From Candidatus Gastranaerophilales bacterium (GTDB taxonomy: Bacteria; Cyanobacteriota; Vampirovibrionia; Gastranaerophilales; Gastranaerophilaceae), in NCBI GenBank assembly GCA_900766355.1, contig CAAFVD010000116.1, forward strand, positions 124,001-188,000: 64,000 bases of DNA, written 5' to 3'. Positions 52,073 to 60,541 of the stretch are shown here, piece after piece. The position numbers and the translations under genes were made by a program. The notes under the pieces were generated by a model. It was not told where the DNA came from. It did no database searches and worked only from the letters and a program-made list of their open reading frames with translations. Position 1 is the first letter of the stretch. Each line of letters starts with the position of its first letter.

Positions 52073-53092
52073 ATGATTAAAAAAAATATGGAAATTGCAA
52101 ATTTAACATGCAGAAGTCAATTGGGAGATAAAGAACTGCTAGATATTTTTGTTGATTATTTTTATCCTGCAATAAAAAATCAAGAAGCTCCTGGAAGTAA
52201 AAAATCAGAAACTCTTTTATATAAATTTCTGGATTTAAAAATTGAAAAAGTAGATAATGAATTAATTTTACATGGACGTTTTGTTAAAAGTTTAAATATC
52301 GAACGAGAGCAGATTCTTGAAGGCGAAAAGCTTATTAAATCACACGATTCTATGGATTCTGCACCAAGCGCATTTTTTGTTTTATTACTAAGAAATCATA
52401 AATTATTATGGGTAAAAGAAATGCCAAGAGCACCTCATTTAAAAGATTTAAAAGCTGCATTAACCAAGATGTTAAAAAATGAAAGATATTCTTTAATCAC
52501 AGATTATGTAAATAAAGAAAAGGCAACATTATTTTTTAAAAAAAGTGACTTAAGCAATATTGAAAGACGCGCTTATGCTGAATATCCAGAAATGGAAATA
52601 TTGGTAACGCCTTTGGGTAACAACATTCACATAAAAGAAAAATTATCCAAATTTCATAATATATACAATATCACAGTAAAAGCATTAAAAAGAAATAATG
52701 AACTAGGGACAGATTTCAGTAAATTAGCACAAATAATGAGCGAAACACAAGAGAGTGCAGCCGCAAAAAATGTGACAACTCAAATACACGGCGATACAAA
52801 AAATCCGCTAAATAAAGAGGTTGCGACACAAATTATTCAAGCAGTTTCTGATGGGAATTATGAATACAAGATACAGGGAATAGATAAGAATGCTAATAAA
52901 GTTTCTGAAACAAGTGATACTTTATCGTTGTCAATGCTTATTGATTATACAAGAGAAGATATTCCTAAAAATATTAAAAATATGATAAGCCAGTATTTAT
53001 TAACTGTTGAACTTTATGACACAAAAATTCCTAGACAAAATTTTGATATACAAGAACAATTGCAAAAAATAGAAAAAGAATTAATAGATTAA
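52073..53092 (+). CDS. Unrecognised soluble protein downstream of DpnII (defence candidate)
   Basis: The 339-residue protein starts after a strong AAAGGAGTGGGGT ribosome-binding site. No signal peptide or membrane span is seen. The first half has SAPSAFFVLLLRNHKLLWVKEMPRAPHLKDLKAALTKML (about residues 98-140), a beta-rich element followed by a helix. The second half has a strand-rich stretch (EILVTPLGNNIHIKEKL) and ends in coiled coil (FDIQEQLQKIEKELID). This order (strand 'PS.ff', helix, strand 'v.i.p', helix, small domain) recalls lambda RexA and perhaps KwaB, though I found no firm match. It is followed 7 bp later by a multi-pass membrane protein. I propose it as the sensor part of a two-gene defence unit. 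Confidence 0.6.
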   Translation: MIKKNMEIANLTCRSQLGDKELLDIFVDYFYPAIKNQEAPGSKKSETLLYKFLDLKIEKVDNELILHGRFVKSLNIEREQILEGEKLIKSHDSMDSAPSAFFVLLLRNHKLLWVKEMPRAPHLKDLKAALTKMLKNERYSLITDYVNKEKATLFFKKSDLSNIERRAYAEYPEMEILVTPLGNNIHIKEKLSKFHNIYNITVKALKRNNELGTDFSKLAQIMSETQESAAAKNVTTQIHGDTKNPLNKEVATQIIQAVSDGNYEYKIQGIDKNANKVSETSDTLSLSMLIDYTREDIPKNIKNMISQYLLTVELYDTKIPRQNFDIQEQLQKIEKELID

Positions 53093-53099
53093 GTTTACT

Positions 53100-53690
53100 A
53101 TGTTACAAAGAAATAATGTTAAAAATTTAATAACAGAAGATAGCTCGATTAAGCTGTTAAGTGTAATTTTATTGCAAAAAAATTTAAAAGCTATTCCAAA
53201 ATATACTTGGAGTATATGCCTTCTTTTATGGTTTTTAATTATCCCTTGTGTCATATATCTATTTAATAAAATGAATATTCCAATTAAAACAATAAAAGAA
53301 TTTTTATCCGATATATTAACTGTTTTAAGTATATTAATTGGTTTTTCTATTACAGCAATTTCAATGATTGGTTTAAATTTATCTAAAAAAACATTAGAAG
53401 AAACCAATAAATATAACGGGTCCTTCTATGAAAATGTTTCAATATACAAAGAAACTATATTGATTTTCTTTGAATATCTTTATAGTTTAATATTTTCGTT
53501 AATGTTCATAATTTTTACATTATTTTTAATTCCATATGTTATTGTGTTGTATCAATTTAAATTTATAATTTCCTGTTTCTTCTTTTATTGTTTCTTTACA
53601 TTGATGTATTGGAACTTTTTATCAATAAAATCTTTGATTTTCAATCTTTACTTAATAATTATGATTAATACGATGGCGGAAAGAAACTAA
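53100..53690 (+). CDS. Multi-pass membrane protein, partner of the 52073 gene
   Basis: The 196-residue protein has a 33-residue cytoplasmic start, then membrane segments at about residues 34-54, 66-92, 119-150 and 153-172, and possibly a fifth at the C-terminus (LIFNLYLIIMINTM). The second span is Ile/Ser-rich (VLSILIGFSITAISMIGLNLS). No enzymatic motif is present. The gene follows its neighbour by 7 bp with no ribosome-binding site of its own, which suggests coupled translation. The size and topology fit RexB, KwaA and similar membrane effectors that depolarise the cell. Function inferred from context only. Confidence 0.6.
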   Translation: MLQRNNVKNLITEDSSIKLLSVILLQKNLKAIPKYTWSICLLLWFLIIPCVIYLFNKMNIPIKTIKEFLSDILTVLSILIGFSITAISMIGLNLSKKTLEETNKYNGSFYENVSIYKETILIFFEYLYSLIFSLMFIIFTLFLIPYVIVLYQFKFIISCFFFYCFFTLMYWNFLSIKSLIFNLYLIIMINTMAERN

Positions 53691-53760
53691 TAATTTGTTT
53701 AAAACTTGACTTTCAACCACTTCCAAGTGATGAATGTTACAACCTAAAAGGAGGTTGTGT

Positions 53761-53979
53761 ATGGAAGAAAGATTTGTTATCAAAAGAAAAGATTTTAAAA
53801 AGTTAGAACGATATGCTGAAAATATTTACAACACAGCTGTTGTAATTGATTATTTTTGTTCATCACAAAAGGAATATGAAGAGCTTTGTAATTTAGCTCC
53901 TGTTGTTAAAAATCTGCGTAGGGATGCCGACCAAGTCCATACATTTTTTACAAATTATTCAGAAAGCCTTGATGAATAA
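53761..53979 (+). CDS. Small hypothetical protein (72 aa) with strong RBS
   Basis: The start is ATG 53761 after a near-perfect AAAGGAGG ribosome-binding site. The protein (EERFVIKRKDFKKLERYAENIYN, then VVKNLRRDADQVHTFFTNYSE) is a charged helical hairpin without membrane segments. The sequence ACAACC (53739-53744) can pair with GGTTGT (53753-53758), which would bury part of the Shine-Dalgarno sequence in a hairpin and may control translation. I think similar small proteins are common in this lineage, but the function is unknown. Confidence 0.6.
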   Translation: MEERFVIKRKDFKKLERYAENIYNTAVVIDYFCSSQKEYEELCNLAPVVKNLRRDADQVHTFFTNYSESLDE

Positions 53980-53990
53980 TTTGTGAACAC

Positions 53991-54043
53991 TTTTTAAACG
54001 TCTTTTAAACAGTATTTAAACTGCTTTTAAATGTGTTGAAATG
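53991..54043. repeat. Phased 11-bp repeats of TTTTAAAC
   Basis: TTTTTAAAC, CTTTTAAAC, TATTTAAAC and CTTTTAAAT start at 53991, 54002, 54013 and 54024, exactly 11 bp apart, with a weaker fifth copy (GTTGAAATG) at 54035. Such helical phasing on one face of DNA suits a bent region or a cooperative binding array. It fills most of the gap between the 72-residue gene and 54119. Confidence 0.7.
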
Positions 54044-54095
54044 ATACAAAATTATTTTATATGCTTGATTTTTCTAATTGAAAGGGTGATTAATG

Positions 54096-54428
54096 TCATA
54101 GCTTGAAAGGAGCAAGATATGACAGAAAAAGATTATCTAATTCTTTTTTATTCGCATCTTGATATTCATTGGATAAATTTGATGAAACATAACTTCTTAA
54201 TTTTGCAGGAGTAAATTTTATACTTGAATCGATAAATTTATTAATTTTATTTTCATTTTTACAAAAAGAATCAGAAGCCTCCAAATAATATTTTCCGTAA
54301 GATAAGCCTTTTGTTGAAGCTCCTTTTATAAATTTGTTACAATTTCCAAGCAAATAATTACTAAACGGCATACGTTTTCGCAAAAATAATTGACTTGCTT
54401 TGCACAAATTTACCATATTAAAATCCAT
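54096..54428 (-). CDS. Hypothetical protein (110 aa), uncertain
   Basis: The frame reads MDFNMVNLCKASQLF to NLFLSYLAPFKL. It is helical and has three Cys and no membrane segment. The ribosome-binding site is weak (AGAAG). Codon use fits the window. Its last seven codons run antisense to the AAAGGAG ribosome-binding site of a short + strand frame at 54119, so the C-terminus may have been changed by a recombination joint near 54120-54150. I recognise no family, and it may be a remnant. Confidence 0.4.
   Translation of the reverse strand: MDFNMVNLCKASQLFLRKRMPFSNYLLGNCNKFIKGASTKGLSYGKYYLEASDSFCKNENKINKFIDSSIKFTPAKLRSYVSSNLSNEYQDANKKELDNLFLSYLAPFKL
54119..54214 (+). pseudogene. Possible truncated gene start (31 codons)
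   Basis: An excellent AAAGGAG ribosome-binding site precedes ATG 54119, and the frame MTEKDYLILFYSHLDIHWINLMK stops after 31 codons at 54214. A strong start signal with a very short frame that overlaps an opposite gene suggests the 5' remnant of a gene cut off at the island edge. It could also be a real small peptide. Confidence 0.3.
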
Positions 54429-54498
54429 TATATCTTCTACACTTATATAAAAAATTTTGAACTATTTACAATATTAAATAGCTATAACCCTCAGAACT

Positions 54499-55023
54499 TT
54501 ATTGTAAGACAAAATTAGTTTCTCGCAATTTGTTATAAACCTCAAAAGTTATATAGCAATCCTTCAAACCTCTATGGTTATTTTTGGTATCAATATCATA
54601 ATATTGAGCAATTGTAGTTAACTTAAAATTCGGGAGTTCTAAATTTCTTTTAGCAAAAATCATCGTATCCATAATAGAATTCTCAACCATTTTATTTAAA
54701 ACTAACTGTGTCTTAGCTTTGATAAATCGCATATCAAAATTAACATTATGACCAAGAATTATATCATTTCCAATAAAAGCTAAAAACTCAGGCAATACAT
54801 CTTCTATAATTGGTGCATTATTCAACATAGAATTTGTTATACCTGTAAGCCCAGAAATAAAGCTATTCACACCTTTTGAAGATTTTAACAACGTAGAAAA
54901 TTCTTCTACAACCTTATTGTCTCTAACCTTCAAAGCTGACAACTCAATTATATCGTCCTTTTGAGGACTCAAGCCCGTTGTTTCAATATCAACTACTGTA
55001 TAGTTTTCATGCCAATTCGTCAC
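54499..55023 (-). CDS. DEDDh 3'-5' exonuclease (DnaQ-like)
   Basis: The 174-residue protein is a single exonuclease domain: YTVVDIETTGLSPQKDDIIELSALKV (Asp and Glu of Exo I), GHNVNFDMRFI (Exo II Asp), and HRGLKDCYITFEVY (Exo III His and Asp). All five residues of the DEDDh site are present. The GTG at 55023 was chosen as start because GGAG lies 9 nt upstream and it shares one base with the miaB stop (TAGTG). It resembles the epsilon-type proofreading or RNase T-like nucleases; the exact substrate is unknown. Confidence 0.85.
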   Translation of the reverse strand: MTNWHENYTVVDIETTGLSPQKDDIIELSALKVRDNKVVEEFSTLLKSSKGVNSFISGLTGITNSMLNNAPIIEDVLPEFLAFIGNDIILGHNVNFDMRFIKAKTQLVLNKMVENSIMDTMIFAKRNLELPNFKLTTIAQYYDIDTKNNHRGLKDCYITFEVYNKLRETNFVLQ

Positions 55024-56339
55024 TAAACAAGCTCTCCTTTTAAGTACCAAGTTTTAACGCCAACTATTTTGACATTAACAAATTCCCCGATTCGGTTTGT
55101 ATCACAAGGTACATGTACCATTTTATTGTTACGAGTTCTACCAGAGATAACATTTACGCCTTTATGGTTCTCAAATCTTTCAACAAGGATTTCCATTTCT
55201 CGACCAACATATTTTTTGTTTGAAATCAAACAAGCTTCTCTCACTGCTTCGTTAAGTCTTGCTAATCGTTCCTCTTTAACCTCTTTTGATAAAAATTTAT
55301 CTTTCCATTTTGCAGCTACAGTACCTTCTCTAGGAGAATACGCAGCCGTATTTGAATAATCTAATTCCAACCTCAAAATCTCATCACAAGTATGTTGGAA
55401 TTGTTCTTCAGTTTCTCCAGGAAAACCTGCAATAAAATCACTTGTAATAGTAACATCTTTAACTCTGTTTCTGATATGATTACAAATTCGTGTATAAGTT
55501 TCAACATCATATCTTCTGTTCATCTTCTTTAACACATAATCATCACCTGATTGCATAGGAATATGGAAATATTCACACACCTTGTCAAGTTCAACAACTG
55601 TATCTATTAATTCTTCTGTGATATCGGTAGGATAAGATGTTACAAATCTAATTCTGAATTTACCGTCCAAATCGTTAATCGCACGCAACAATGCTGACAA
55701 ATTAACATCTTCACCATTTTCATTTACGCCATGATAACTATCTACATTTTGTCCAAGCAATGTAATTTCCTTAAATCCTTCAGAAAGAGCCTTTTTTACC
55801 TCGTTCATTATTTGTTCAAATTTTCTTGAACGTTCTCTACCTCTTGTGTATGGAACAATACAATATGAACAGAAATTGTTACAACCTTCCATAATCGGAA
55901 TCCAAGCATTGACACCTTCTTTTCTTATAATATCAAGATTATCTTCTGAATAAGGAATTTCTTCTGTTGAACAAATTTTTTCACCCTTCTCTATACGTTT
56001 TATTAATTCAGGCAATTCATACAACCTATGAGTTCCTAAAACTAAATCTACATACGGAGCTCTTTTAAACAAGTCTTCTTTTTTTTGCTGAGCAACACAA
56101 CCTGCGAATACAATTTTTAAATCAGGACGAGATTTTTTCCATTTACCCCAAGTTCCTATAGCACTAAAAGCTTTATCCTCTGACAATTGTCTGATTGAAC
56201 AAGTATTAATTATCAACAAATCAGCCTCTTTTGCTTCTTTTGTTTGTTCATAATCTAACCATTGAAGCATACCCAACATTCTTTCTTCATCTGATTTATT
56301 CAATTGACAACCAAGAGTCTCTATATATACTTTTTTCAT
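55023..56339 (-). CDS. miaB: tRNA-2-methylthio-N6-dimethylallyladenosine synthase MiaB
   Basis: MiaB adds a methylthio group to i6A37 of tRNAs reading UNN codons. The 438-residue protein has the N-terminal UPF0004 domain with its three cluster Cys (TLGCQLNKSD, NTCSIRQL, FAGCVAQQ), the radical SAM motif GCNNFCSYCIVPYTRGRERSR, LLGQNVDSY, HIPMQSGDD, ITSDFIAGFPGETEEQF, and a C-terminal TRAM domain ending the protein. It is of normal length and lies directly downstream of tRNA-Arg on the minus strand. Confidence 0.96.
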   Translation of the reverse strand: MKKVYIETLGCQLNKSDEERMLGMLQWLDYEQTKEAKEADLLIINTCSIRQLSEDKAFSAIGTWGKWKKSRPDLKIVFAGCVAQQKKEDLFKRAPYVDLVLGTHRLYELPELIKRIEKGEKICSTEEIPYSEDNLDIIRKEGVNAWIPIMEGCNNFCSYCIVPYTRGRERSRKFEQIMNEVKKALSEGFKEITLLGQNVDSYHGVNENGEDVNLSALLRAINDLDGKFRIRFVTSYPTDITEELIDTVVELDKVCEYFHIPMQSGDDYVLKKMNRRYDVETYTRICNHIRNRVKDVTITSDFIAGFPGETEEQFQHTCDEILRLELDYSNTAAYSPREGTVAAKWKDKFLSKEVKEERLARLNEAVREACLISNKKYVGREMEILVERFENHKGVNVISGRTRNNKMVHVPCDTNRIGEFVNVKIVGVKTWYLKGELV

Positions 56340-56364
56340 TTAAAATCCCTTCCTCACTATAAAA

Positions 56365-56438
56365 CGTGCCCGATGGGAGTCGAACCCATGACCTCAGGCT
56401 TCGGAGACCTACGCTCTATCCAACTGAGCTACGGGCAC
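56365..56438 (-). tRNA. tRNA-Arg (anticodon CCG)
   Basis: On the minus strand GTGCCCG pairs with CGGGCAC. The D-arm is GCTC...GAGC with loop AGTTGGATA. The anticodon loop CTCCGAA has anticodon CCG, which reads the rare codon CGG. The T-arm ATGGG/CCCAT encloses TTCGACT. The discriminator is G and no CCA is encoded. It lies between the U32 gene and miaB, so it may be cut from their transcript. Confidence 0.95.
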
Positions 56439-56451
56439 CTATAATTATATT

Positions 56452-58179
56452 CTATCTTAAAATAACCATTTCGCAATTTCTACAATCAAACTTTAATGGG
56501 TATTTTGCACCTTTTTCATCTACAAGAAACAATTTTTTAGGCGATTTACACATATTTAATGCGTACTTAATACAATGTTTTGTTCGCATTAATTCTAATG
56601 CAGAATTATCTCCGACAATTTGACACCCACATTTATTATAAAACTCTTTTGCTTCATCATTATATACATTTGCGTGATAATCATCTTCTGATTTATAAAA
56701 CTGAGCATATTTTAAAGGACTTTGAGTTTCTTGTATATAATTTCTTTTTCTTTCATCCATTAATTTTGCAAAAGAAACTCGTCTTAACTCATTAACAACA
56801 GATATAGGCAAAAAAGGTACAGATGCGTTTATATTTACATCTTTTACCACGAAATCAGATTCTCCCGATTTTAAGAATTGAGTTCTAAAGACTTCATTCA
56901 TTCTCGCCTGATTATTTGCTCTTTGCCCTTTAGGTAAAGGTATTGAGACTGTATTATTATCTTCATCTGTAGATATAATTCTATCATCTATTATACTTAC
57001 CCAAGCTTTTATTTTTCTGGATATTTTAGCCGTTTGCAATTCTTTTTCGTATAAAACATCTTTATTTCTATACACAGGTTGCCCTATTTCAATACTATCA
57101 GGCATTTTGTTTGGAAAAATTCTATTACCTTCAACTCTATTTATCAAACAACCATTTTCTTTGCCAATACATAAACCATCTTGTGAATGAAATTCTAATT
57201 TACTTTCAATATCAAAATAATTTCTTCCAAGCTTTGTAACAATACCTACGAACGCACCTTTTGGAGCATCAAAATTGTAACATTTTTCTCTTTCTTTCAA
57301 GAAATAATTAGTATATCCTCTATTAAATATTTTATTCAAATCTGGTTCAAAATTAGTTATAACCTCTCCTGATGATATTTTTTGAGAATATTTATCTAAC
57401 AAAGCTCTATATGTCAAAACAACTGTTTTGACATAATTTATATCCTTTAATCGTCCTTCTATTTTGTATGAATTTACACCTATATCCACCATTTCTTTTA
57501 TATGTCTAGAAGCATTAAAATCTTTTAAACAAAGCAAATGCCTGTCTTTTACCAAAACATTTCCATTATCATCAACTAAAGAATATTTTTTTCTACAAGG
57601 TTGAGCACATTCTCCACGATTAGCAGAACGTCCTCCAATAAATTCACTTAAATAACATTGTCCACTATAAGAAACACATAAAGCTCCATGAATAAAACAT
57701 TCTAACTCTATACTTGTATTTTCTCTAATTTCTTTTATTTTATCTAACGAAAGTTCTCTTGCCAGAACAACTCTTGATAAACCAAGTTTTTCAAAAAATT
57801 TTACTTTTTCTAAATCCCTGTTATCGCATTGGGTACTTATATGTAATGGGATTGGTGGTATCTCTCCATTTATTCCAGCCTCTATAATTGCCATATCTTG
57901 AACTATCAAAGCATCAACTTTTATTGAATAAAGTTGTTTTATTAGTTCTTTTACCTTTTCTAGCTCGCTATTATAAAAAACTGTATTTACAGTCACAAAG
58001 ACTTTTACATAAAATTTATGAGCATATTCAACAATTTCTGCAATATCTTCAATAGAATTTCCTGCCTTACTTCTTGCTCCAAACTGAGGACCACCAATAT
58101 AAATGGCATCAGCACCACAATCGATAGCCGCAATAGCTGTTTCTTTATCTTTAGCTGGTGCAAGAAGTTCTGTTTTCAT
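56452..58179 (-). CDS. U32-family peptidase-like protein (RlhA/TrhP type)
   Basis: The 575-residue protein is of the PrtC/U32 family. ELLAPAKDKETAIAAIDCGADAIYIGG begins a TIM-barrel-like domain. The characteristic ECFIHGALCVSYSGQCYLSEFIGGRSANRGECAQPCRKKY (Cys-rich iron-sulfur region) follows near residues 165-205. Then come YKIEGRLKDINYVKTVV and a C-terminal extension containing more Cys (CGCQIV, CIKYALNMC, CRNCEMV). Enzymes of this family hydroxylate RNA: RlhA on 23S rRNA C2501, TrhP on tRNA U34. The start ATG 58179 follows AGAGGA. It ends the dapA-secD-secF operon. Confidence 0.88.
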   Translation of the reverse strand: MKTELLAPAKDKETAIAAIDCGADAIYIGGPQFGARSKAGNSIEDIAEIVEYAHKFYVKVFVTVNTVFYNSELEKVKELIKQLYSIKVDALIVQDMAIIEAGINGEIPPIPLHISTQCDNRDLEKVKFFEKLGLSRVVLARELSLDKIKEIRENTSIELECFIHGALCVSYSGQCYLSEFIGGRSANRGECAQPCRKKYSLVDDNGNVLVKDRHLLCLKDFNASRHIKEMVDIGVNSYKIEGRLKDINYVKTVVLTYRALLDKYSQKISSGEVITNFEPDLNKIFNRGYTNYFLKEREKCYNFDAPKGAFVGIVTKLGRNYFDIESKLEFHSQDGLCIGKENGCLINRVEGNRIFPNKMPDSIEIGQPVYRNKDVLYEKELQTAKISRKIKAWVSIIDDRIISTDEDNNTVSIPLPKGQRANNQARMNEVFRTQFLKSGESDFVVKDVNINASVPFLPISVVNELRRVSFAKLMDERKRNYIQETQSPLKYAQFYKSEDDYHANVYNDEAKEFYNKCGCQIVGDNSALELMRTKHCIKYALNMCKSPKKLFLVDEKGAKYPLKFDCRNCEMVILR

Positions 58180-58190
58180 CAAGAATTCCT

Positions 58191-59156
58191 CTATGCTGCT
58201 ACTTGAGAAGTTGATGTAGTAATATTATCTTTATCTTTCCAAATATCAATCAGTACTGAACAGAAGAATATACTAGAATATGTACCTACTGTAATACCTA
58301 ATATCATAGCTAATACAAAATCTTTTGTTGTAACTCCACCAAAGAAGAACAACGCAAACAATGTAATCAAAGTAGTCAAAGAGGTATTAATACTTCTTGC
58401 CATAGTCTGATTTATACTATAATTGATAATTTCACTAAATGACATTTTCTTTGAATAATATCTTAAATTTTCTCTAATTCTATCAAATACAACAATTGTA
58501 TCGTGAACCGAGAAGCCAATAACTGTAAGAATTGCAGTTACAAATAAAGCATCTATTTCTACATTTCCAAAAATTCCCATTAGAGCAAATACACCACATA
58601 CAAACAATACATCGTGTACCAATCCCAATATCGCTGCAAGAGCATAGTCAAACTGAAAACGAATTGTTAAATAGCATATAATACCTAACAAAGCTAAAGA
58701 TAAAGCTATTAAAGAATTCTTAAACAATTCTTTACCTACAGTAGGTCCAACAGATGAAACTTGTACTAATTCAGCATTTGGATAATCTTTTTGAATAGTC
58801 TGAGTTATAACTTGTTGAGTATTTGATTTGCTATCAATAAATTTTGTTCTAATAGAAATCATTGATTTTAAATCAGTATTATCTTTTGTGGTATTTACAT
58901 TTACTATTTGAATAACAGGACTTTCCACACCTGCATTTTCAAGATTTGTTCTTATATCTGCAATTTTATTATTTGTTATTTCTCTTTTTACACCATACTG
59001 CAAAGTCGTACCACCAGTATAATCAATACCGACTTTTAAAGGAGTGTGGGTTGGTGTTGTTATCGTAGAATATAACATTCCTATGATTCCAGGTATCAGT
59101 AATAGTGCTGAAAAAGCTAAACACCAAAATCTAATTTTAACTATATTAAGTTTCAT
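58191..59156 (-). CDS. secF: Protein translocase subunit SecF
   Basis: SecF works with SecD to pull proteins across the membrane after SecYEG, using the proton gradient. The 321-residue protein has an N-terminal span, the signature VGIDYTGGTTLQYG in the first extracytoplasmic loop, and a bundle of five further spans starting at KNSLIALSLALLGIICY and including VIGFSVHDTIVVFDRIRENLRYY. It lies 17 bp after secD. Confidence 0.96.
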   Translation of the reverse strand: MKLNIVKIRFWCLAFSALLLIPGIIGMLYSTITTPTHTPLKVGIDYTGGTTLQYGVKREITNNKIADIRTNLENAGVESPVIQIVNVNTTKDNTDLKSMISIRTKFIDSKSNTQQVITQTIQKDYPNAELVQVSSVGPTVGKELFKNSLIALSLALLGIICYLTIRFQFDYALAAILGLVHDVLFVCGVFALMGIFGNVEIDALFVTAILTVIGFSVHDTIVVFDRIRENLRYYSKKMSFSEIINYSINQTMARSINTSLTTLITLFALFFFGGVTTKDFVLAMILGITVGTYSSIFFCSVLIDIWKDKDNITTSTSQVAA

Positions 59157-59173
59157 AATTTATATAACCTTTC

Positions 59174-60484
59174 CTAATCTATAATACCAAATTTTGCATT
59201 TTCTTTCTTAGATTCAGTAACTTGATACCCTTGTCCTATTTCGCTTGCCTTTAAGCCAAACAAAGCAGGATTTGTAAGAGTTTTTGTTCCAAATATTAGC
59301 AACATGAAGTTTTTAGTAACTGTAATTGCAGTAAACATTGAAACTACAACCCCAAGAGCAAGAGTCAATGCAAACCCTTTAACAATACTTGTACCTAAGC
59401 TGTACAATATAATACAAGTAATAATAGTTGTCATATTCGAATCAAAAATACTTGTAAATGCTCTATCAAAACCTGAATTAATTGCAGTAAACAAAGTTCT
59501 ACCAGCTCTCAATTCTTCTTTTGTTCTTTCAAAAATTAAAATATTAGCATCAACTGCCATACCTATACTAAGTATAAAACCTGCAATACCAGCTAAGGTC
59601 ATTGTAACAGGTATTGTTTTAAATATTGCAAACAAAATTATTCCGTATATACATAATGCTATATCAGCCACTATTCCAGGAACTCTATAATATGCAATCA
59701 TAAACAACATTACAAGTCCTAAACCAATAATACCTGCGATTTTTGATTTCGCAATACTGTCCGCACCAAGAGTTGGTCCAACAGTGTTTTCTTCTATGAT
59801 TTTGGCAGGAACAGGTAACGCACCTGCATTTAACAAATCAACCATTTTTTTAGCATCTTCGTATTGGAAACCATTATCTCCACCTGAAATTTGAGCTCTA
59901 CCTTCTAGGATAGGTTCTCTAATTACTGGTGCAGATTGAAGTTCGTTATTAAAGAATATTGCCATTGGTTTGCCAACAAGTTCTCTTGTTAGTTTTGCAA
60001 ATTTTCTTGTACCAACACTATTAAATTCTAAATCTACAACCCATTGACCGTTTGTAGAGTTTGTACTCAAGTTAGCTTTTGATAAATCTTTACCGGTTAA
60101 ACCTGTAGATTCCCATTCTGTAGTGTATTCTTCACTACCTTTAGGAGCTTTAAATTCAAGTTCTGCAGTATCACCGATAAAAGCTTTAGCTTGTTCTAAA
60201 TCTGATACATCAGGGATTTCAACAACAAGTCTGTTTTCTCCTGAACGCTGAACAACAGTTTCAGCAACACCTAACTTGTTAACTCTGTTTTCGATAGCAA
60301 ATAACAAACTATCCATCATATCAGGTGTTATTTTTGCAATTGAATTTGATGTCTGCGCTTCTAATACCAGCCTAGACCCGCCAACCAAATCAAGTCCTAA
60401 TTTTGTTGGCTTTGTAAATATCAATACTAATGAAACTATCACAATTGCAACAATAGCCCAAAACATTATTACTCTATTTTTCAT
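59174..60484 (-). CDS. secD: Protein translocase subunit SecD
   Basis: The 436-residue protein has an N-terminal span, LGLDLVGGSRLVLEA, a large P1 domain (VVQRSGENRLVVEIPDV, LVGKPMAIFFNNELQSAPVI, GALPVPAKIIEENTVGPTLG), and six membrane spans near the C-terminus with FILSIGMAVDANILIFERTKEELRAG, where the proton-carrying Asp lies. The length is on the short side, as in cyanobacteria and Gram-positive bacteria. It is complete. Confidence 0.96.
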   Translation of the reverse strand: MKNRVIMFWAIVAIVIVSLVLIFTKPTKLGLDLVGGSRLVLEAQTSNSIAKITPDMMDSLLFAIENRVNKLGVAETVVQRSGENRLVVEIPDVSDLEQAKAFIGDTAELEFKAPKGSEEYTTEWESTGLTGKDLSKANLSTNSTNGQWVVDLEFNSVGTRKFAKLTRELVGKPMAIFFNNELQSAPVIREPILEGRAQISGGDNGFQYEDAKKMVDLLNAGALPVPAKIIEENTVGPTLGADSIAKSKIAGIIGLGLVMLFMIAYYRVPGIVADIALCIYGIILFAIFKTIPVTMTLAGIAGFILSIGMAVDANILIFERTKEELRAGRTLFTAINSGFDRAFTSIFDSNMTTIITCIILYSLGTSIVKGFALTLALGVVVSMFTAITVTKNFMLLIFGTKTLTNPALFGLKASEIGQGYQVTESKKENAKFGIID

Positions 60485-60541
60485 TTACTTGTTGTACTCC
60501 CTTTTATTATTTACATCTCTATTTTAACAGAAATAACAATA

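Noticed and set aside
52073..53690. Direct assignment of the two-gene unit to Kiwa or RexAB
   Set aside because: Only size, topology and element order are similar; I see no sequence motif that proves membership.
54400..54500. Second copy of the tRNA-Ala 3' end as an attachment site for the island
   Set aside because: By eye I found no stretch of the tRNA 3' end (such as TTCGAATCTCCT) at the right side of the island, so element boundaries cannot be claimed.
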